Assembly (NCBI GenBank): GCA_017622295.1
Contig: JAGARK010000010.1
Location: forward strand, 1-50,522
Length of the DNA stretch: 50,522 bases
Source: Oscillospiraceae bacterium
GTDB taxonomy: Bacteria; Bacillota; Clostridia; Oscillospirales; Oscillospiraceae
Direction of reading: 5' to 3'
Both the position numbers and the translations under genes were made by a program. Positions 41,829 through 48,897 of the stretch are shown here, one piece after another; positions within the stretch are counted from its first letter, which is position 1, and the number at the start of each line of letters is the position of its first letter. The notes below the pieces were generated by a model. It was not told the DNA's origin and did not search any database. It saw only the letters and a list, made by a program, of their open reading frames with translations.

Positions 41829-42302
41829 ATGCTCCGCAAATATTTGGTCGTTTTTTTTGTGTCCATGGTGCCGCTGGTTGAGCTCCGTGGCGCAGTCCCC
41901 ATGGCGGCGGCTATGGATCTTGATTACTGGACATCTCTGCTGGTGTGTGTCATCGGCAATATGCTGCCGGTGCCCATCATTTATTTCTTCGCCCGGAAGG
42001 TGCTGCTCTGGGGCGCCGATAAAAAGTATATCGGCAAATTTTTCCGCTTCTGTCTGGAAAAGGGCGAGCGGGGCGGCCGGAAGCTGGTGGCCCGCACCGG
42101 CCGTGGCGGCCTGTTCGTGGCGCTGATGCTCTTTGTGGGCATCCCCATTCCCGGCACCGGTGCCTGGACCGGCACCCTCGCTGCCAGCTTCCTGAACATG
42201 GGCATCCGCTCCACCGCCGGTGCGGTTTCCCTGGGCGTTATCATCGCAGGTATCATCATGGGCGTGGGCTCCCATACCGCGCTTCATGTGTTCGGACTTT
42301 AA
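41829..42302 (+). CDS. Small membrane protein, COG2426 / Sm_multidrug_ex family
   Basis: 157 residues with three or four membrane helices: FFVSMVPLVELRGAVPMAAAM near the N-terminus, then GNMLPVPIIYFFARKVLLW, and a C-terminal pair around FVALMLFVGIPIPGTGAWTG. The family is annotated as small multidrug export, but the evidence is thin and the true role is unknown. The conserved RGA.P and PIPGTGAW elements are intact. It shares a transcript with the HIT gene 18 bases downstream. Confidence 0.85.
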   Translation: MLRKYLVVFFVSMVPLVELRGAVPMAAAMDLDYWTSLLVCVIGNMLPVPIIYFFARKVLLWGADKKYIGKFFRFCLEKGERGGRKLVARTGRGGLFVALMLFVGIPIPGTGAWTGTLAASFLNMGIRSTAGAVSLGVIIAGIIMGVGSHTALHVFGL

Positions 42303-42320
42303 TTTCTGGAGGTAATTACA

Positions 42321-42662
42321 ATGGCTGACTGCTTATTCTGCAAGATCATCGCAGGGGATATCCCCTCCACCAAGGTCTACGAGGACGAGACCATCCTGGC
42401 TTTCCGGGATATCGCGCCCCAGGCGCCCACCCACATTCTGGTGATCCCCAAGGCCCACATCCCTTCCGTTGACGGCATCACCGCCGAAAACAGCGCTGTG
42501 GTGGCCCACATTTTCCAGGTGATCCCCCAGATTGCCGCTGCCGAAGGCCTGACCGGCGGTTACCGGGTGGTCAGCAACTGCGGCGCTGATGCCGGCCAGA
42601 CCGTACATCATCTGCATTTCCATATCCTGGGCGGCAAGCAGCTGGCCCTGGAGATGGCTTAA
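42321..42662 (+). CDS. HIT-family nucleotide hydrolase (HinT type)
   Basis: 113 residues, complete. It begins with CLFCKIIAGDIPSTKVYEDE, and the histidine triad is in TVHHLHFHILGG (His97, His99, His101). HinT proteins hydrolyse nucleoside phosphoramidates such as AMP-lysine. CxxC near the N-terminus (Cys4, Cys7) is common in bacterial members. GGAGG precedes the ATG at 42321. Confidence 0.95.
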   Translation: MADCLFCKIIAGDIPSTKVYEDETILAFRDIAPQAPTHILVIPKAHIPSVDGITAENSAVVAHIFQVIPQIAAAEGLTGGYRVVSNCGADAGQTVHHLHFHILGGKQLALEMA

Positions 42663-42688
42663 GCGAATTAAAAGGACGGCTATTGAAG

Positions 42689-42708
42689 TGACCCCAAAAA
42701 GTTAGACA
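42689..42708 (+). mobile_element. Solo insertion-sequence end (IS3/IS150-like), relic
   Basis: TGACCCCAAAAAGTTAGACA resembles the terminal inverted repeats of IS150-group IS3 elements (TGACCCCA...AGTT.GACA). No matching right end or transposase lies nearby, so it is at most a remnant. Identification is from memory of the family and is tentative. Confidence 0.4.
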
Positions 42709-42733
42709 AATATTTCTAACTCAAATTGTTCAA

Positions 42734-42768
42734 GCAGATGCGCGGAATGCAGAATGCTGAATGCAAAA
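42734..42768 (+). repeat. Short dispersed repeat, copy 1
   Basis: GCAGATGCGCGGAATG (42734-42749) followed by AATGCAGAATGCTGAATGC. A related copy lies at 48745-48827 in a different arrangement: AATGCAGAATGCAGAATTA on the plus strand and GCAGATGCGCGAAATG on the minus strand. The length of the whole unit is uncertain. Confidence 0.5.
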
Positions 42769-42799
42769 TTGAGGTATTTCCTCCTGCAATCCAACCATC

Positions 42800-42827
42800 T
42801 TGACAATTTTCCGAAATCCGTTATAAT
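42800..42827 (+). promoter_or_regulatory. thiT promoter
   Basis: TTGACA (42800-42805), a 16-nt spacer and TATAAT (42822-42827), immediately before the riboswitch. Confidence 0.82.
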
Positions 42828-42853
42828 AATCACAGATCGCAGAACAAAATAGT

Positions 42854-42945
42854 CTTCGGGGTGCCGGACGTTTCCGGCTGAGATTGGATGAATCCGAGTC
42901 CTGACCCGTGAACCTGATACGGTTAGTACCGTCGGAGGGAAAGAT
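42854..42945 (+). promoter_or_regulatory. TPP riboswitch (THI element)
   Basis: The thiamine pyrophosphate aptamer is clear: GGGGTGCC, the pyrimidine-binding CTGAGAT (42878-42884), ACCCGTGAACCTGAT, GGTTAGTACC and GGAGGGAAAG. It lies between a promoter and thiT. A following stem CACATTGCA / TGCAATGTG (42971-42979 with 42992-43000) and T-rich 43006-43017 form the likely terminator that TPP binding would allow. Confidence 0.95.
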
Positions 42946-43030
42946 GCATATATGGGATACCTGTAAGGATCACATTGCACCCAGACGGCTTTGCAATGTG
43001 GTCTGATTTTATTTTTTCGGAGGTATCTCT

Positions 43031-43603
43031 ATGGAAAACCAGAACAAATCCCATCTTCGCATCCGGGCATTGACCGAGGGCGCCATTTTTGTGGCGCTGG
43101 CCTTCGTGCTGAGCTTTGTCAAGCTCTTTGAGCTGCCCAATGGCGGTTCCCTGACCCCCGCCATGTTCCCCATCCTGCTCTATGCCCTGCGCTGGGGCAC
43201 CGGCCGGGGCCTGGGCGCGGGCTTCGTTTTCGGCCTGCTGCAGATGATCTTTGACGGCGCCTACGCCTGGGGCTGGCAGTCTATGATCCTGGACTATCTG
43301 CTGGCCTTTACCCCTCTGGGTCTGGCGGGCCTGTTCAAGGGCAAGGACTGGGGCATTTTCCCCGGCACCGTCGTCGGCTGCGCCGGCCGTTTCCTGATCC
43401 ACCACATTTCCGGCATCACCATCTACCGCATCATCGAGCCCACCTCTGTCCCGGGCCTGGGCACCTATGACAATCCCCATCTGTACTCCCTGGTGTACAA
43501 CGGAAGCTACATGATCCCCAATATGCTGCTGGCACTGCTGCTGGCGCTGCTGCTGTATGCACCCCTGAAGCGCTATTACGCAGGTGCAGACCTTCAGAAA
43601 TAA
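43031..43603 (+). CDS. thiT: Thiamine ECF transporter substrate-binding membrane protein
   Basis: 190 residues, six membrane helices. The family marks are LTEGAIFVALAFVLSFVKLFELPNGGSLT near the N-terminus (the thiamine-binding loop L1), GFVFGLLQMIFDGAYAWGWQS and HHISG. ThiT binds thiamine with very high affinity and delivers it through the shared ECF module, whose genes are not in the window. Expression is controlled by the TPP riboswitch directly upstream. Length and motifs are complete; GGAGG precedes the ATG. Confidence 0.96.
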   Translation: MENQNKSHLRIRALTEGAIFVALAFVLSFVKLFELPNGGSLTPAMFPILLYALRWGTGRGLGAGFVFGLLQMIFDGAYAWGWQSMILDYLLAFTPLGLAGLFKGKDWGIFPGTVVGCAGRFLIHHISGITIYRIIEPTSVPGLGTYDNPHLYSLVYNGSYMIPNMLLALLLALLLYAPLKRYYAGADLQK

Positions 43604-43607
43604 AGGT

Positions 43608-43641
43608 ATCCCGCTCCACATCAGTGGAGCGGGATCTTTTT
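43608..43641. terminator. Bidirectional terminator between thiT and SLH gene
   Basis: A 12-bp stem ATCCCGCTCCAC (43608-43619) with 43624-43635, CTTTTTA on the plus strand. The minus strand has a weaker T run. Confidence 0.88.
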
Positions 43642-44845
43642 ACTGAGCCGTATTGAAAACCGTCACGCCGGGGGCATTGTAAGCCAGACGGCTGAGCTGA
43701 TACATCATCTGCGCCGCTTCACCACGGGTCAGCGCAGCTTCGGGATTCAGACTGATGCCGTGGGTGCTGAGCACCGTCAGGGCGTCGGCAGCCCAGGCGG
43801 GGGCGGCCTCCTCCACCACAGTTTCAACCTCTTCTGCAGGGCTCAGAGTCATGGCGTTCTGAACCATCACCGCGGCCTCGGCTCCGGTGATGGCGGCTTC
43901 TGCGTCGAAGGTGTCCCCCTCGGGCCAGCCAGTCGTCAGGCCGCTGCGCATGGCTGCCGCCAGGTAGGGCTTCAGCCAGGTGGGGGATTCATCGGTGTAG
44001 CCGGTAAATTCAGCATTTTCATCTACAGGGATATCCAGAGCCCCCACCAGCATGGTCAGAAATTCTCCCCGGCTCACCTCCTTGCCGGGGCGGAAGCAGC
44101 TGTTGCCGCTGACCCGCTCTGCCACGAAAATCCCGGTGTTTTTCATCCACTCGGCGGCAAAGCGGCAGCTTTCCCCGGCGGTGTCGGCATACTGCTGGGA
44201 ATCGGTGGGCTTGAGGATGGTGATGGTAACGGTAGCCTCCCGGGAGACGTTCCCGGCGGCGTCCGCTGCGGTATAGGTGAAGGAATCCACACCCACCTTA
44301 TTCTTATTGGGGGTGTAGATGAAGCTGCCGTCCTCCCGGATGGCCACGGTGCCCCGCTTTGGCTGGCGGGTGACGGTGTAGGTCATAGCCTCCCCCTCGG
44401 GGTCCTTGACCTTCAGCATGGCCTCATTGGGCAGGTTTTTATAGGTCTCCAGGGCAGAGTCCTCGGCCACGGGGGCCTGATTCTGTTTGCCCCGGACGGC
44501 GATGGTCATGGACGCACACTGGGCCACATGGTCCTCAAAAATGGGAAGGTAGGTCAGCACCGCATCCCGGTCAGACTCGCTGCGGAGGGGATTGAAGGTC
44601 AGACCGGCAATCTGATCGGCGGTCAGGATATCCCCGGGCTGAATGATCCGGGTACCCAAAGTCACAGAGCCCTCCTGGGGAATCCCCATGACGCAGATTC
44701 CGGCGAAGGAATCCTCAGCGGAAAAATCCCCTGCGGAAAAGCAGTAGCTGCTGTCGCAGTCCACTTCCAGCGCTCTGGCCCCGGAAGAAAGCCCCAACAG
44801 ACAGCACAGCGCCGCCGCCAGGCAAAAGATACGTTTGGCAAACAT
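43640..44845 (-). CDS. Secreted surface protein with cadherin-like and SLH domains
   Basis: 401 residues. A signal peptide of about 25 residues (FCLAAALCCLLGLSSGARA); a central beta-sandwich repeat with GTVAIREDGSFIYTPNKNKVGVDSFTYTAADAAGNVS, the cadherin-like/tandem fold of bacterial adhesins; and two C-terminal S-layer homology domains (FRPGKEVSRGEFLTMLVGAL and ALTRGEAAQMMYQLSRLA). SLH domains bind pyruvylated secondary wall polymers, so the protein is displayed on the wall. The SLH set is short of the usual three repeats. GGAGG precedes ATG 44845. The partner is unknown. Confidence 0.88.
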   Translation of the reverse strand: MFAKRIFCLAAALCCLLGLSSGARALEVDCDSSYCFSAGDFSAEDSFAGICVMGIPQEGSVTLGTRIIQPGDILTADQIAGLTFNPLRSESDRDAVLTYLPIFEDHVAQCASMTIAVRGKQNQAPVAEDSALETYKNLPNEAMLKVKDPEGEAMTYTVTRQPKRGTVAIREDGSFIYTPNKNKVGVDSFTYTAADAAGNVSREATVTITILKPTDSQQYADTAGESCRFAAEWMKNTGIFVAERVSGNSCFRPGKEVSRGEFLTMLVGALDIPVDENAEFTGYTDESPTWLKPYLAAAMRSGLTTGWPEGDTFDAEAAITGAEAAVMVQNAMTLSPAEEVETVVEEAAPAWAADALTVLSTHGISLNPEAALTRGEAAQMMYQLSRLAYNAPGVTVFNTAQ

Positions 44846-44919
44846 AGAAGTAACCTCCTGAAATTGATTTGACGCAGGTAGTGTTTGCCAGCCGAGGGAG
44901 ATTTATTCATTGCAGACAG

Positions 44920-44944
44920 AAAAAGACCCGGCTGAAGCCGGGGC
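44920..44944 (-). terminator. Terminator of the cooT/His-rich operon
   Basis: Minus-strand stem CCCCGGC / GCCGGGT with a TTCA loop and then CTTTTTC, just past the cooT stop. Confidence 0.85.
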
Positions 44945-44951
44945 TTAAAAA

Positions 44952-45149
44952 TTATGCGGGAATCCGCTCCCTGACGATGACGTAGCCATCGACCAGGTTG
45001 GCCTTTTCCAGTTCGCCCTCGATCGCCATCTGACGTTCCATCAGGTCCGTCAGGATTACGAGGCCATCCCGGCACTCGATGCTCATGACGTTCTTCATGG
45101 CGATGGTCTCGGGGGCCATGGTATTCTTATAAACAGTAGACAGGCACAT
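44952..45149 (-). CDS. cooT: CooT-family nickel-binding protein
   Basis: 65 residues beginning MCLSTVYKN. The family binds nickel at a dimer interface through Cys2 and is named for the CooT of Rhodospirillum rubrum carbon-monoxide dehydrogenase maturation; Cys2 is present. It has small beta-barrel strands (VILTDLMERQMAIEGELEKANLVDGYVIVRERI) and no other cysteine near the start. It is the second gene behind the His-rich protein (12-base gap), AAGGAG before the ATG. No CODH gene is in the window, so the client may be another nickel enzyme elsewhere. Confidence 0.88.
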   Translation of the reverse strand: MCLSTVYKNTMAPETIAMKNVMSIECRDGLVILTDLMERQMAIEGELEKANLVDGYVIVRERIPA

Positions 45150-45161
45150 AGTATTTTCTCC

Positions 45162-45596
45162 TTACTTGATATCCAGGGCTGCCATCACGGCCTGCAGACG
45201 CATATTGCCCTTCTCAAAATCAGACACGGCGGCCATGACCTGCTCGAAGGCCATGTGGGAGCCGGCCTTCTCCAGCTGGATGGCCAGATCGGCCAGTTCC
45301 TTGGCGTGGGCGGCGTTATGGCCCACCATGTACTTCATCAGCGCCACCAGTTCCTCCATGGGGGTGTGCTCGCAGCCACCGGCGCAGCCGCTGCAGCTGC
45401 CGCCGCACTCGTGGGAGTGGTGATGCTCCGCGCCGTGGTCGTGCAGATGGTCATGGCTGTGGGGATGCTCGTGGTCGTGGGTATGAGCGTGGGAATGCTC
45501 ATGGGTGTGGGTGTGGCCATCGTGGGTGTGCTCGTGGGTATGGGTATGCTCGTGGTCATGGGTATGACCGCCGATATGATCGTGATGAAGATGCAT
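45162..45596 (-). CDS. Histidine-rich metal-binding protein
   Basis: 144 residues. The first 65 are mostly His with Thr/Asp/Glu/Gly (repeats of HTHEH, HTHDH), followed by a Cys-rich stretch (ECGGSCSGCAGGCEH) and a 75-residue helical domain (TPMEELVALMKYMVGHNAAHAKELADLAIQLEKAGSHMAFEQV). A nickel or copper store/chaperone is likely, given the cooT gene behind it; similar His-rich tails occur in CooJ and hydrogenase-nickel proteins. The Cys cluster could also bind Cu(I) or Zn. AAAGGAG precedes the ATG. It has a strong divergent promoter next to the CsoR-family gene. Confidence 0.85.
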   Translation of the reverse strand: MHLHHDHIGGHTHDHEHTHTHEHTHDGHTHTHEHSHAHTHDHEHPHSHDHLHDHGAEHHHSHECGGSCSGCAGGCEHTPMEELVALMKYMVGHNAAHAKELADLAIQLEKAGSHMAFEQVMAAVSDFEKGNMRLQAVMAALDIK

Positions 45597-45625
45597 GGCA
45601 ATCGCTCCTTTTGTATTTTTCTTTT

Positions 45626-45654
45626 ATTATACCCGTAGGGCCTGATGATGTCAA
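45626..45654 (-). promoter_or_regulatory. Promoter of the His-rich/cooT operon
   Basis: Minus strand TTGACA (45649-45654), a 17-nt spacer and TATAAT (45626-45631). The GC-rich inverted motif ACCCGTAGGG (45631-45640) lies in the spacer, next to the -10, as expected for a metal-sensor operator. Confidence 0.82.
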
Positions 45655-45676
45655 AACATTTATTTCTCCCGAAATA

Positions 45677-45719
45677 TCCCCCTGCAGGGCTTGCGGCAGC
45701 GGGAAAAATGGAGTATAAT
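45677..45719 (+). promoter_or_regulatory. Promoter and candidate operator of the csoR-like gene
   Basis: TTGCGG (45691-45696), a 17-nt spacer and TATAAT (45714-45719). Directly upstream is CCCCCTGCAGGG (about 45679-45690), a GC-run palindrome of the type bound by CsoR/RcnR proteins. Autoregulation and divergent control are inferred. Confidence 0.6.
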
Positions 45720-45751
45720 GCTACAGAAATATTAAAAAGGAGGAATGGGCC

Positions 45752-46093
45752 ATGGGAGGACATTTTGAACACGACCACGAGCATAGCCATACCTATCAGC
45801 ACGCCCACGGCATCGCCCATTCCCACGGCCATGTCCACGAAAATCAGAAGGCGGTCATCAACCGTCTGGCCCGGGCCATCGGCCACCTGGAAAAGGTGAA
45901 GCGGATGGTGGAGGAGGGTTATGACTGCTCCGAGGTTCTGGTGCAGCTGGCGGCGGTCCGCTCCGCCATCGACAATACCGGCAAGGTGATTTTGCAGGAC
46001 CATATGCGTCACTGCATGGTGGACGCCGTGGCGGCGGGAGATTCCGAGGCCATCGAAGATCTGTGCCGCGCCATTGAAAAGTATATGAAATAA
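45752..46093 (+). CDS. CsoR/FrmR/RcnR-family metal-sensing repressor with His-rich N-terminus
   Basis: 113 residues. The N-terminal 30 residues are His-rich (HFEHDHEHSH, HSHGHVH), followed by the all-helical sensor domain (AVINRLARAIGHLEKVKRMVEEGYDCSEVLVQLAAVRSAID). The metal fingerprint is Cys59-His84-Cys88, with spacing equal to the Cu(I) site of CsoR (Cys36-His61-Cys65), plus His87 beside it. The extra His tail resembles nickel/cobalt RcnR-like members. The partner genes are the divergent His-rich and cooT genes. So the metal is either copper by fingerprint or nickel by context. GGAGG precedes the ATG. Confidence 0.9.
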   Translation: MGGHFEHDHEHSHTYQHAHGIAHSHGHVHENQKAVINRLARAIGHLEKVKRMVEEGYDCSEVLVQLAAVRSAIDNTGKVILQDHMRHCMVDAVAAGDSEAIEDLCRAIEKYMK

Positions 46094-46098
46094 ACATT

Positions 46099-46128
46099 CC
46101 CGGCGCACCGCAAGGTGCGCCGGGTTTT
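46099..46128 (+). terminator. Terminator of the csoR-like gene
   Basis: An 11-bp stem CCCGGCGCACC (46099-46109) with 46114-46124, GCAA loop, TTTT. Confidence 0.88.
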
Positions 46129-46139
46129 GTTATTGGGGA

Positions 46140-47111
46140 TTACTTTTCCTCTTTTTCGGGAGCCGGTGTTTCGAAGGAGGTATCAAAGGGCGGCATGGGG
46201 GCCTTTTTCACTCTGCGCTTTCTGGAAGAGCGTTTGATGAGGAGAATCACCAGCACCACAATGGCGGCAAAGATCAGCAGCTGGGGAGAATAGGTCACGA
46301 TCCACACAAAGAGATTCACCAGCTCATCGCCCAGATTTTTCAGATTCTTGGAAAAACCGGAGCCGATTCGCTGCCATACAGTCTGTTCCTCCACCTCGGT
46401 GTAGACCTTTACCTGATCAATGTCCAGATGCACCGTGGCGTAGTCTACCTGATTGCTGAGCACCCGCAGGCGGCTTGCAACGCTTTCCAGCTCGTAGCGC
46501 ACCTCCGACAGCCGGGCCTCGATCTCCAGCAGCTCGGTCATATTCTCAGCCTTCTCCAGCAGCTCCAGCAGGCGTTTTTCCTGAGTTTCCAGGGCTTTGA
46601 CACGGCTTTCGGTGGCCACATAGGTCAGCGTTACATTCTCCTGGCTCTCATTGTAGGAGACCACATTGGAAAAATCCTTCACCTGCTCCACAAAACCATC
46701 CAGATTCTCCGCCGGGATGCGGATGGTCATGCTGGCGCTGCGGTAGCGGTAGGACGCATAGGCACTGCCGTTATAGACATCCTGATACTCGATGTAGCCG
46801 CCCAGAGCGGTGATTTTGCTGCCGATCTGCTCCATAAAGGGATCCAGGTCCTCGGTCTCGGCGTTGATGTTCACGGTGGTAATGAGCTTCTGGTCAACCG
46901 CATTTTCCGGCGCGGCGTTGCCGGCGGCAGAGGAGCTGTAGAGCACCTCCGATTCCATAGCTTCCTCCTGCATTGCCATGTCCATGGCGGCCGGAGCCTC
47001 CATGGCGCCATTGGCATAAGCTTCGCTCTTGGTGGATGCGCCGCAGCCGGTCAGTACCGCGGACATCATCACCAGGATAAGCAGCAGGGCAAGGATGTTC
47101 TTTCTTTTCAT
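46140..47111 (-). CDS. DUF4349 lipoprotein
   Basis: 323 residues. Lipoprotein signal ILALLLILVMMSAVLTGC (Cys23), an Ala/Glu/Met-rich spacer, the DUF4349 core (VDQKLITTVNINAETEDLDPFMEQIGSKI, then a coiled coil ALETQEKRLLELLEKAENMTELLEIEARLSEVRYELE), a C-terminal membrane helix (LLIFAAIVVLVILLIKR) and a basic/acidic cytoplasmic tail. With both a lipid anchor and a membrane helix it is held at the outer membrane face. No function is known for the family. GAGGAGG precedes the ATG. Confidence 0.88.
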   Translation of the reverse strand: MKRKNILALLLILVMMSAVLTGCGASTKSEAYANGAMEAPAAMDMAMQEEAMESEVLYSSSAAGNAAPENAVDQKLITTVNINAETEDLDPFMEQIGSKITALGGYIEYQDVYNGSAYASYRYRSASMTIRIPAENLDGFVEQVKDFSNVVSYNESQENVTLTYVATESRVKALETQEKRLLELLEKAENMTELLEIEARLSEVRYELESVASRLRVLSNQVDYATVHLDIDQVKVYTEVEEQTVWQRIGSGFSKNLKNLGDELVNLFVWIVTYSPQLLIFAAIVVLVILLIKRSSRKRRVKKAPMPPFDTSFETPAPEKEEK

Positions 47112-47294
47112 CGTTTTTTCCTCCTCTCAAAGGTTGTCACTTTGAATATACCACGATTTTTCCCCTTCGTACAGGGGTTTCACTTCTTATACGAATGATA
47201 TAGCAAAAATACTCATGCAAATTGCAGTTTGTCGCACTGTTTACAAAGGTCCCTACGGTGTATTGTATGGGTACACGATAAACTGAAATTTGAT

Positions 47295-47329
47295 ACTCCC
47301 GGACGGTATTCCGTCCGGGAGTGGTTTTT
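47295..47329. terminator. Hairpin downstream of the first DUF1576 gene
   Basis: A 12-bp stem ACTCCCGGACGG (47295-47306) with 47311-47322. Its T run (GGTTTTT) is on the plus strand; the minus strand, which carries the gene ending at 47328, has only a weak T tract. Confidence 0.65.
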
Positions 47330-48656
47330 ATTTGGTTTTCAGATCATGCCGCTCCCGCTTGGTCTTGAAATGCCGCTGGAGGCCGGGAACCATCAGCAGG
47401 CACACCAATGCTGCGGTAAAGCCGCCGTTGTACAGGCACATGGAGCCATGGAGCTCCGGCACCGTGGTAACCATGCAGTAGTGCATCATCGCTGCCACAA
47501 GGCCGTATTTCCAGCCATAGCAGTCGGCAATGGGGCTCAGGCCGTTGGCATAGCACAGACCCACAATGATGGCCTGGGCATTGAGGTGCTGATTGAAGGT
47601 ACCGCCGGTGATGGCGGAGAGCAGGCCGAAGAGCCGGGATGCCACGCCGTAACCCAGCATGATGGGCCAGACATTTCCGGGATGGGAACCTGCGTTGCAG
47701 GTAGCAAGCATACAGAATACCACGCCAAAGGTGACACCGTTGAAATCGGCGCCGATGAGGTTGTAGTAGCCCAGAATGAACAGGCCGTAGACACCCACAT
47801 TCATCAGCATGGTGGCATTGCCATAGGTATCCGCGAAATTCACCACATGGTCCGGGTCCGTCAGCAATTTCCAGTATTGCTTCGGCGTACAGCCCATCAG
47901 CAGCGCGATGAGGATCAGTGCGCCGAACAGCACGATGCAGAAGACATTGGTGATCAGATGAGAGCCCACGGAGAGGGTGGACACCGCATCGGGCACCGCC
48001 ACGCCCATGGCCCGGTACAGCACGCCCTGCATCAGAAAGGCCGTCATGCCCACGGGCAGTGCGGCGGAGTACAGGTCGAAGCCCTTGTGAACGATGGGAG
48101 AATTGGTCAGGCCCGCTGGCAGGAAGAAGCCCACCACGAGACCCACCGCCAATGCCGCCAGCACACCGCTTACGGAGAAGCCGGTCACATCGGCAGTGGG
48201 ATAGCGCACCAGCAGTTCGGAAATGAAGGGTGCCAGACCCGTGGAGAAGAGCATCTGATTGGTGTGGTCGCCGATCTTCTCCCGGCGGAGCACCGCGTGA
48301 AGCACCACGCCCAGCATTGTTGGCCACATATTCACGATATTGATACCCCAGGCGCCGAAGCCGGTGGTCAGGATGGTCACCAGGGTGGCTGCGGAGTCGG
48401 ACTTCTTGCCGGGGATGGCATAAAGTCCCGTGCAGATCAGGCCGATGAGGCCCATATTCAGAAAGGTTGCCGCATAGCCGCCCAGGTCAAAGCAATTGGT
48501 GGAGCCCTTGCTGGGCAGACTGACGATCCTTACGAGGCCCGTAAGCATCTGGGCCCGGTCGGGCATACAGACTGCTGCGATCAGAAAGCTGCAGCTGAAA
48601 AACAGGAAAAACAGCTTTAAAAATGTCTTTTCAGGAAGGGTGTTCAGTTTTTTCAC
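47328..48656 (-). CDS. DUF1576 integral-membrane protein
   Basis: 442 residues with about ten membrane helices. The family is uncharacterised. Visible conserved parts are KLFFLFFSCSFLIAAVCMPDRAQML near the N-terminus, GGYAATFLNMGLIGLICTGLY, GFGAWGINIVNMWP and the C-terminal LYNGGFTAALVCLLMVPGL. GTG start at 48656 follows GGGGAGAG. It is the same length as the next DUF1576 gene, with which it is clearly paralogous. A transport role is likely from topology only. The direction and substrate are unknown. Confidence 0.88.
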   Translation of the reverse strand: MKKLNTLPEKTFLKLFFLFFSCSFLIAAVCMPDRAQMLTGLVRIVSLPSKGSTNCFDLGGYAATFLNMGLIGLICTGLYAIPGKKSDSAATLVTILTTGFGAWGINIVNMWPTMLGVVLHAVLRREKIGDHTNQMLFSTGLAPFISELLVRYPTADVTGFSVSGVLAALAVGLVVGFFLPAGLTNSPIVHKGFDLYSAALPVGMTAFLMQGVLYRAMGVAVPDAVSTLSVGSHLITNVFCIVLFGALILIALLMGCTPKQYWKLLTDPDHVVNFADTYGNATMLMNVGVYGLFILGYYNLIGADFNGVTFGVVFCMLATCNAGSHPGNVWPIMLGYGVASRLFGLLSAITGGTFNQHLNAQAIIVGLCYANGLSPIADCYGWKYGLVAAMMHYCMVTTVPELHGSMCLYNGGFTAALVCLLMVPGLQRHFKTKRERHDLKTK

Positions 48657-48744
48657 TCATATCTCTCCCCATGTTATTATCAGATATATTAAACCATGAT
48701 TCCCAGCCAAAGTCCATAAAAAATTACAGGGCTGATGATTTCAA

Positions 48745-48827
48745 AATGCAGAATGCAGAATTACGGTGTGCGCGAAGCTCACGATTTAAATTGTTTTCGA
48801 AGAAAACTCCTCATTTCGCGCATCTGC
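48745..48827. repeat. Short dispersed repeat, copy 2
   Basis: AATGCAGAATGCAGAATTA (48745-48763) and, on the minus strand, GCAGATGCGCGAAATG (48812-48827), 15 of 16 identical to copy 1 at 42734-42749. It lies in the leader of the first DUF1576 gene and may be a small mobile or REP-like unit. Confidence 0.5.
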
Positions 48828-48849
48828 GCGCTAAACTGCAATTACCCCT

Positions 48850-48886
48850 CTGAAAAAGAAATCGGCCGGCATTTTTGCCGGCCGAT
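48850..48886 (-). terminator. Terminator of the second DUF1576 gene
   Basis: Stem ATCGGCCGGC / GCCGGCCGAT (48861-48870 with 48877-48886), then TTTCTTTTTC on the minus strand. Confidence 0.88.
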
Positions 48887-48897
48887 GATTAGTTATC

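Noticed and set aside
45162-45596. CAC/GTG-rich stretch as a CRISPR or tandem DNA repeat
   Set aside because: It is the His codon run of a real protein with a promoter, ribosome site and structured C-terminal domain; spacing is irregular.
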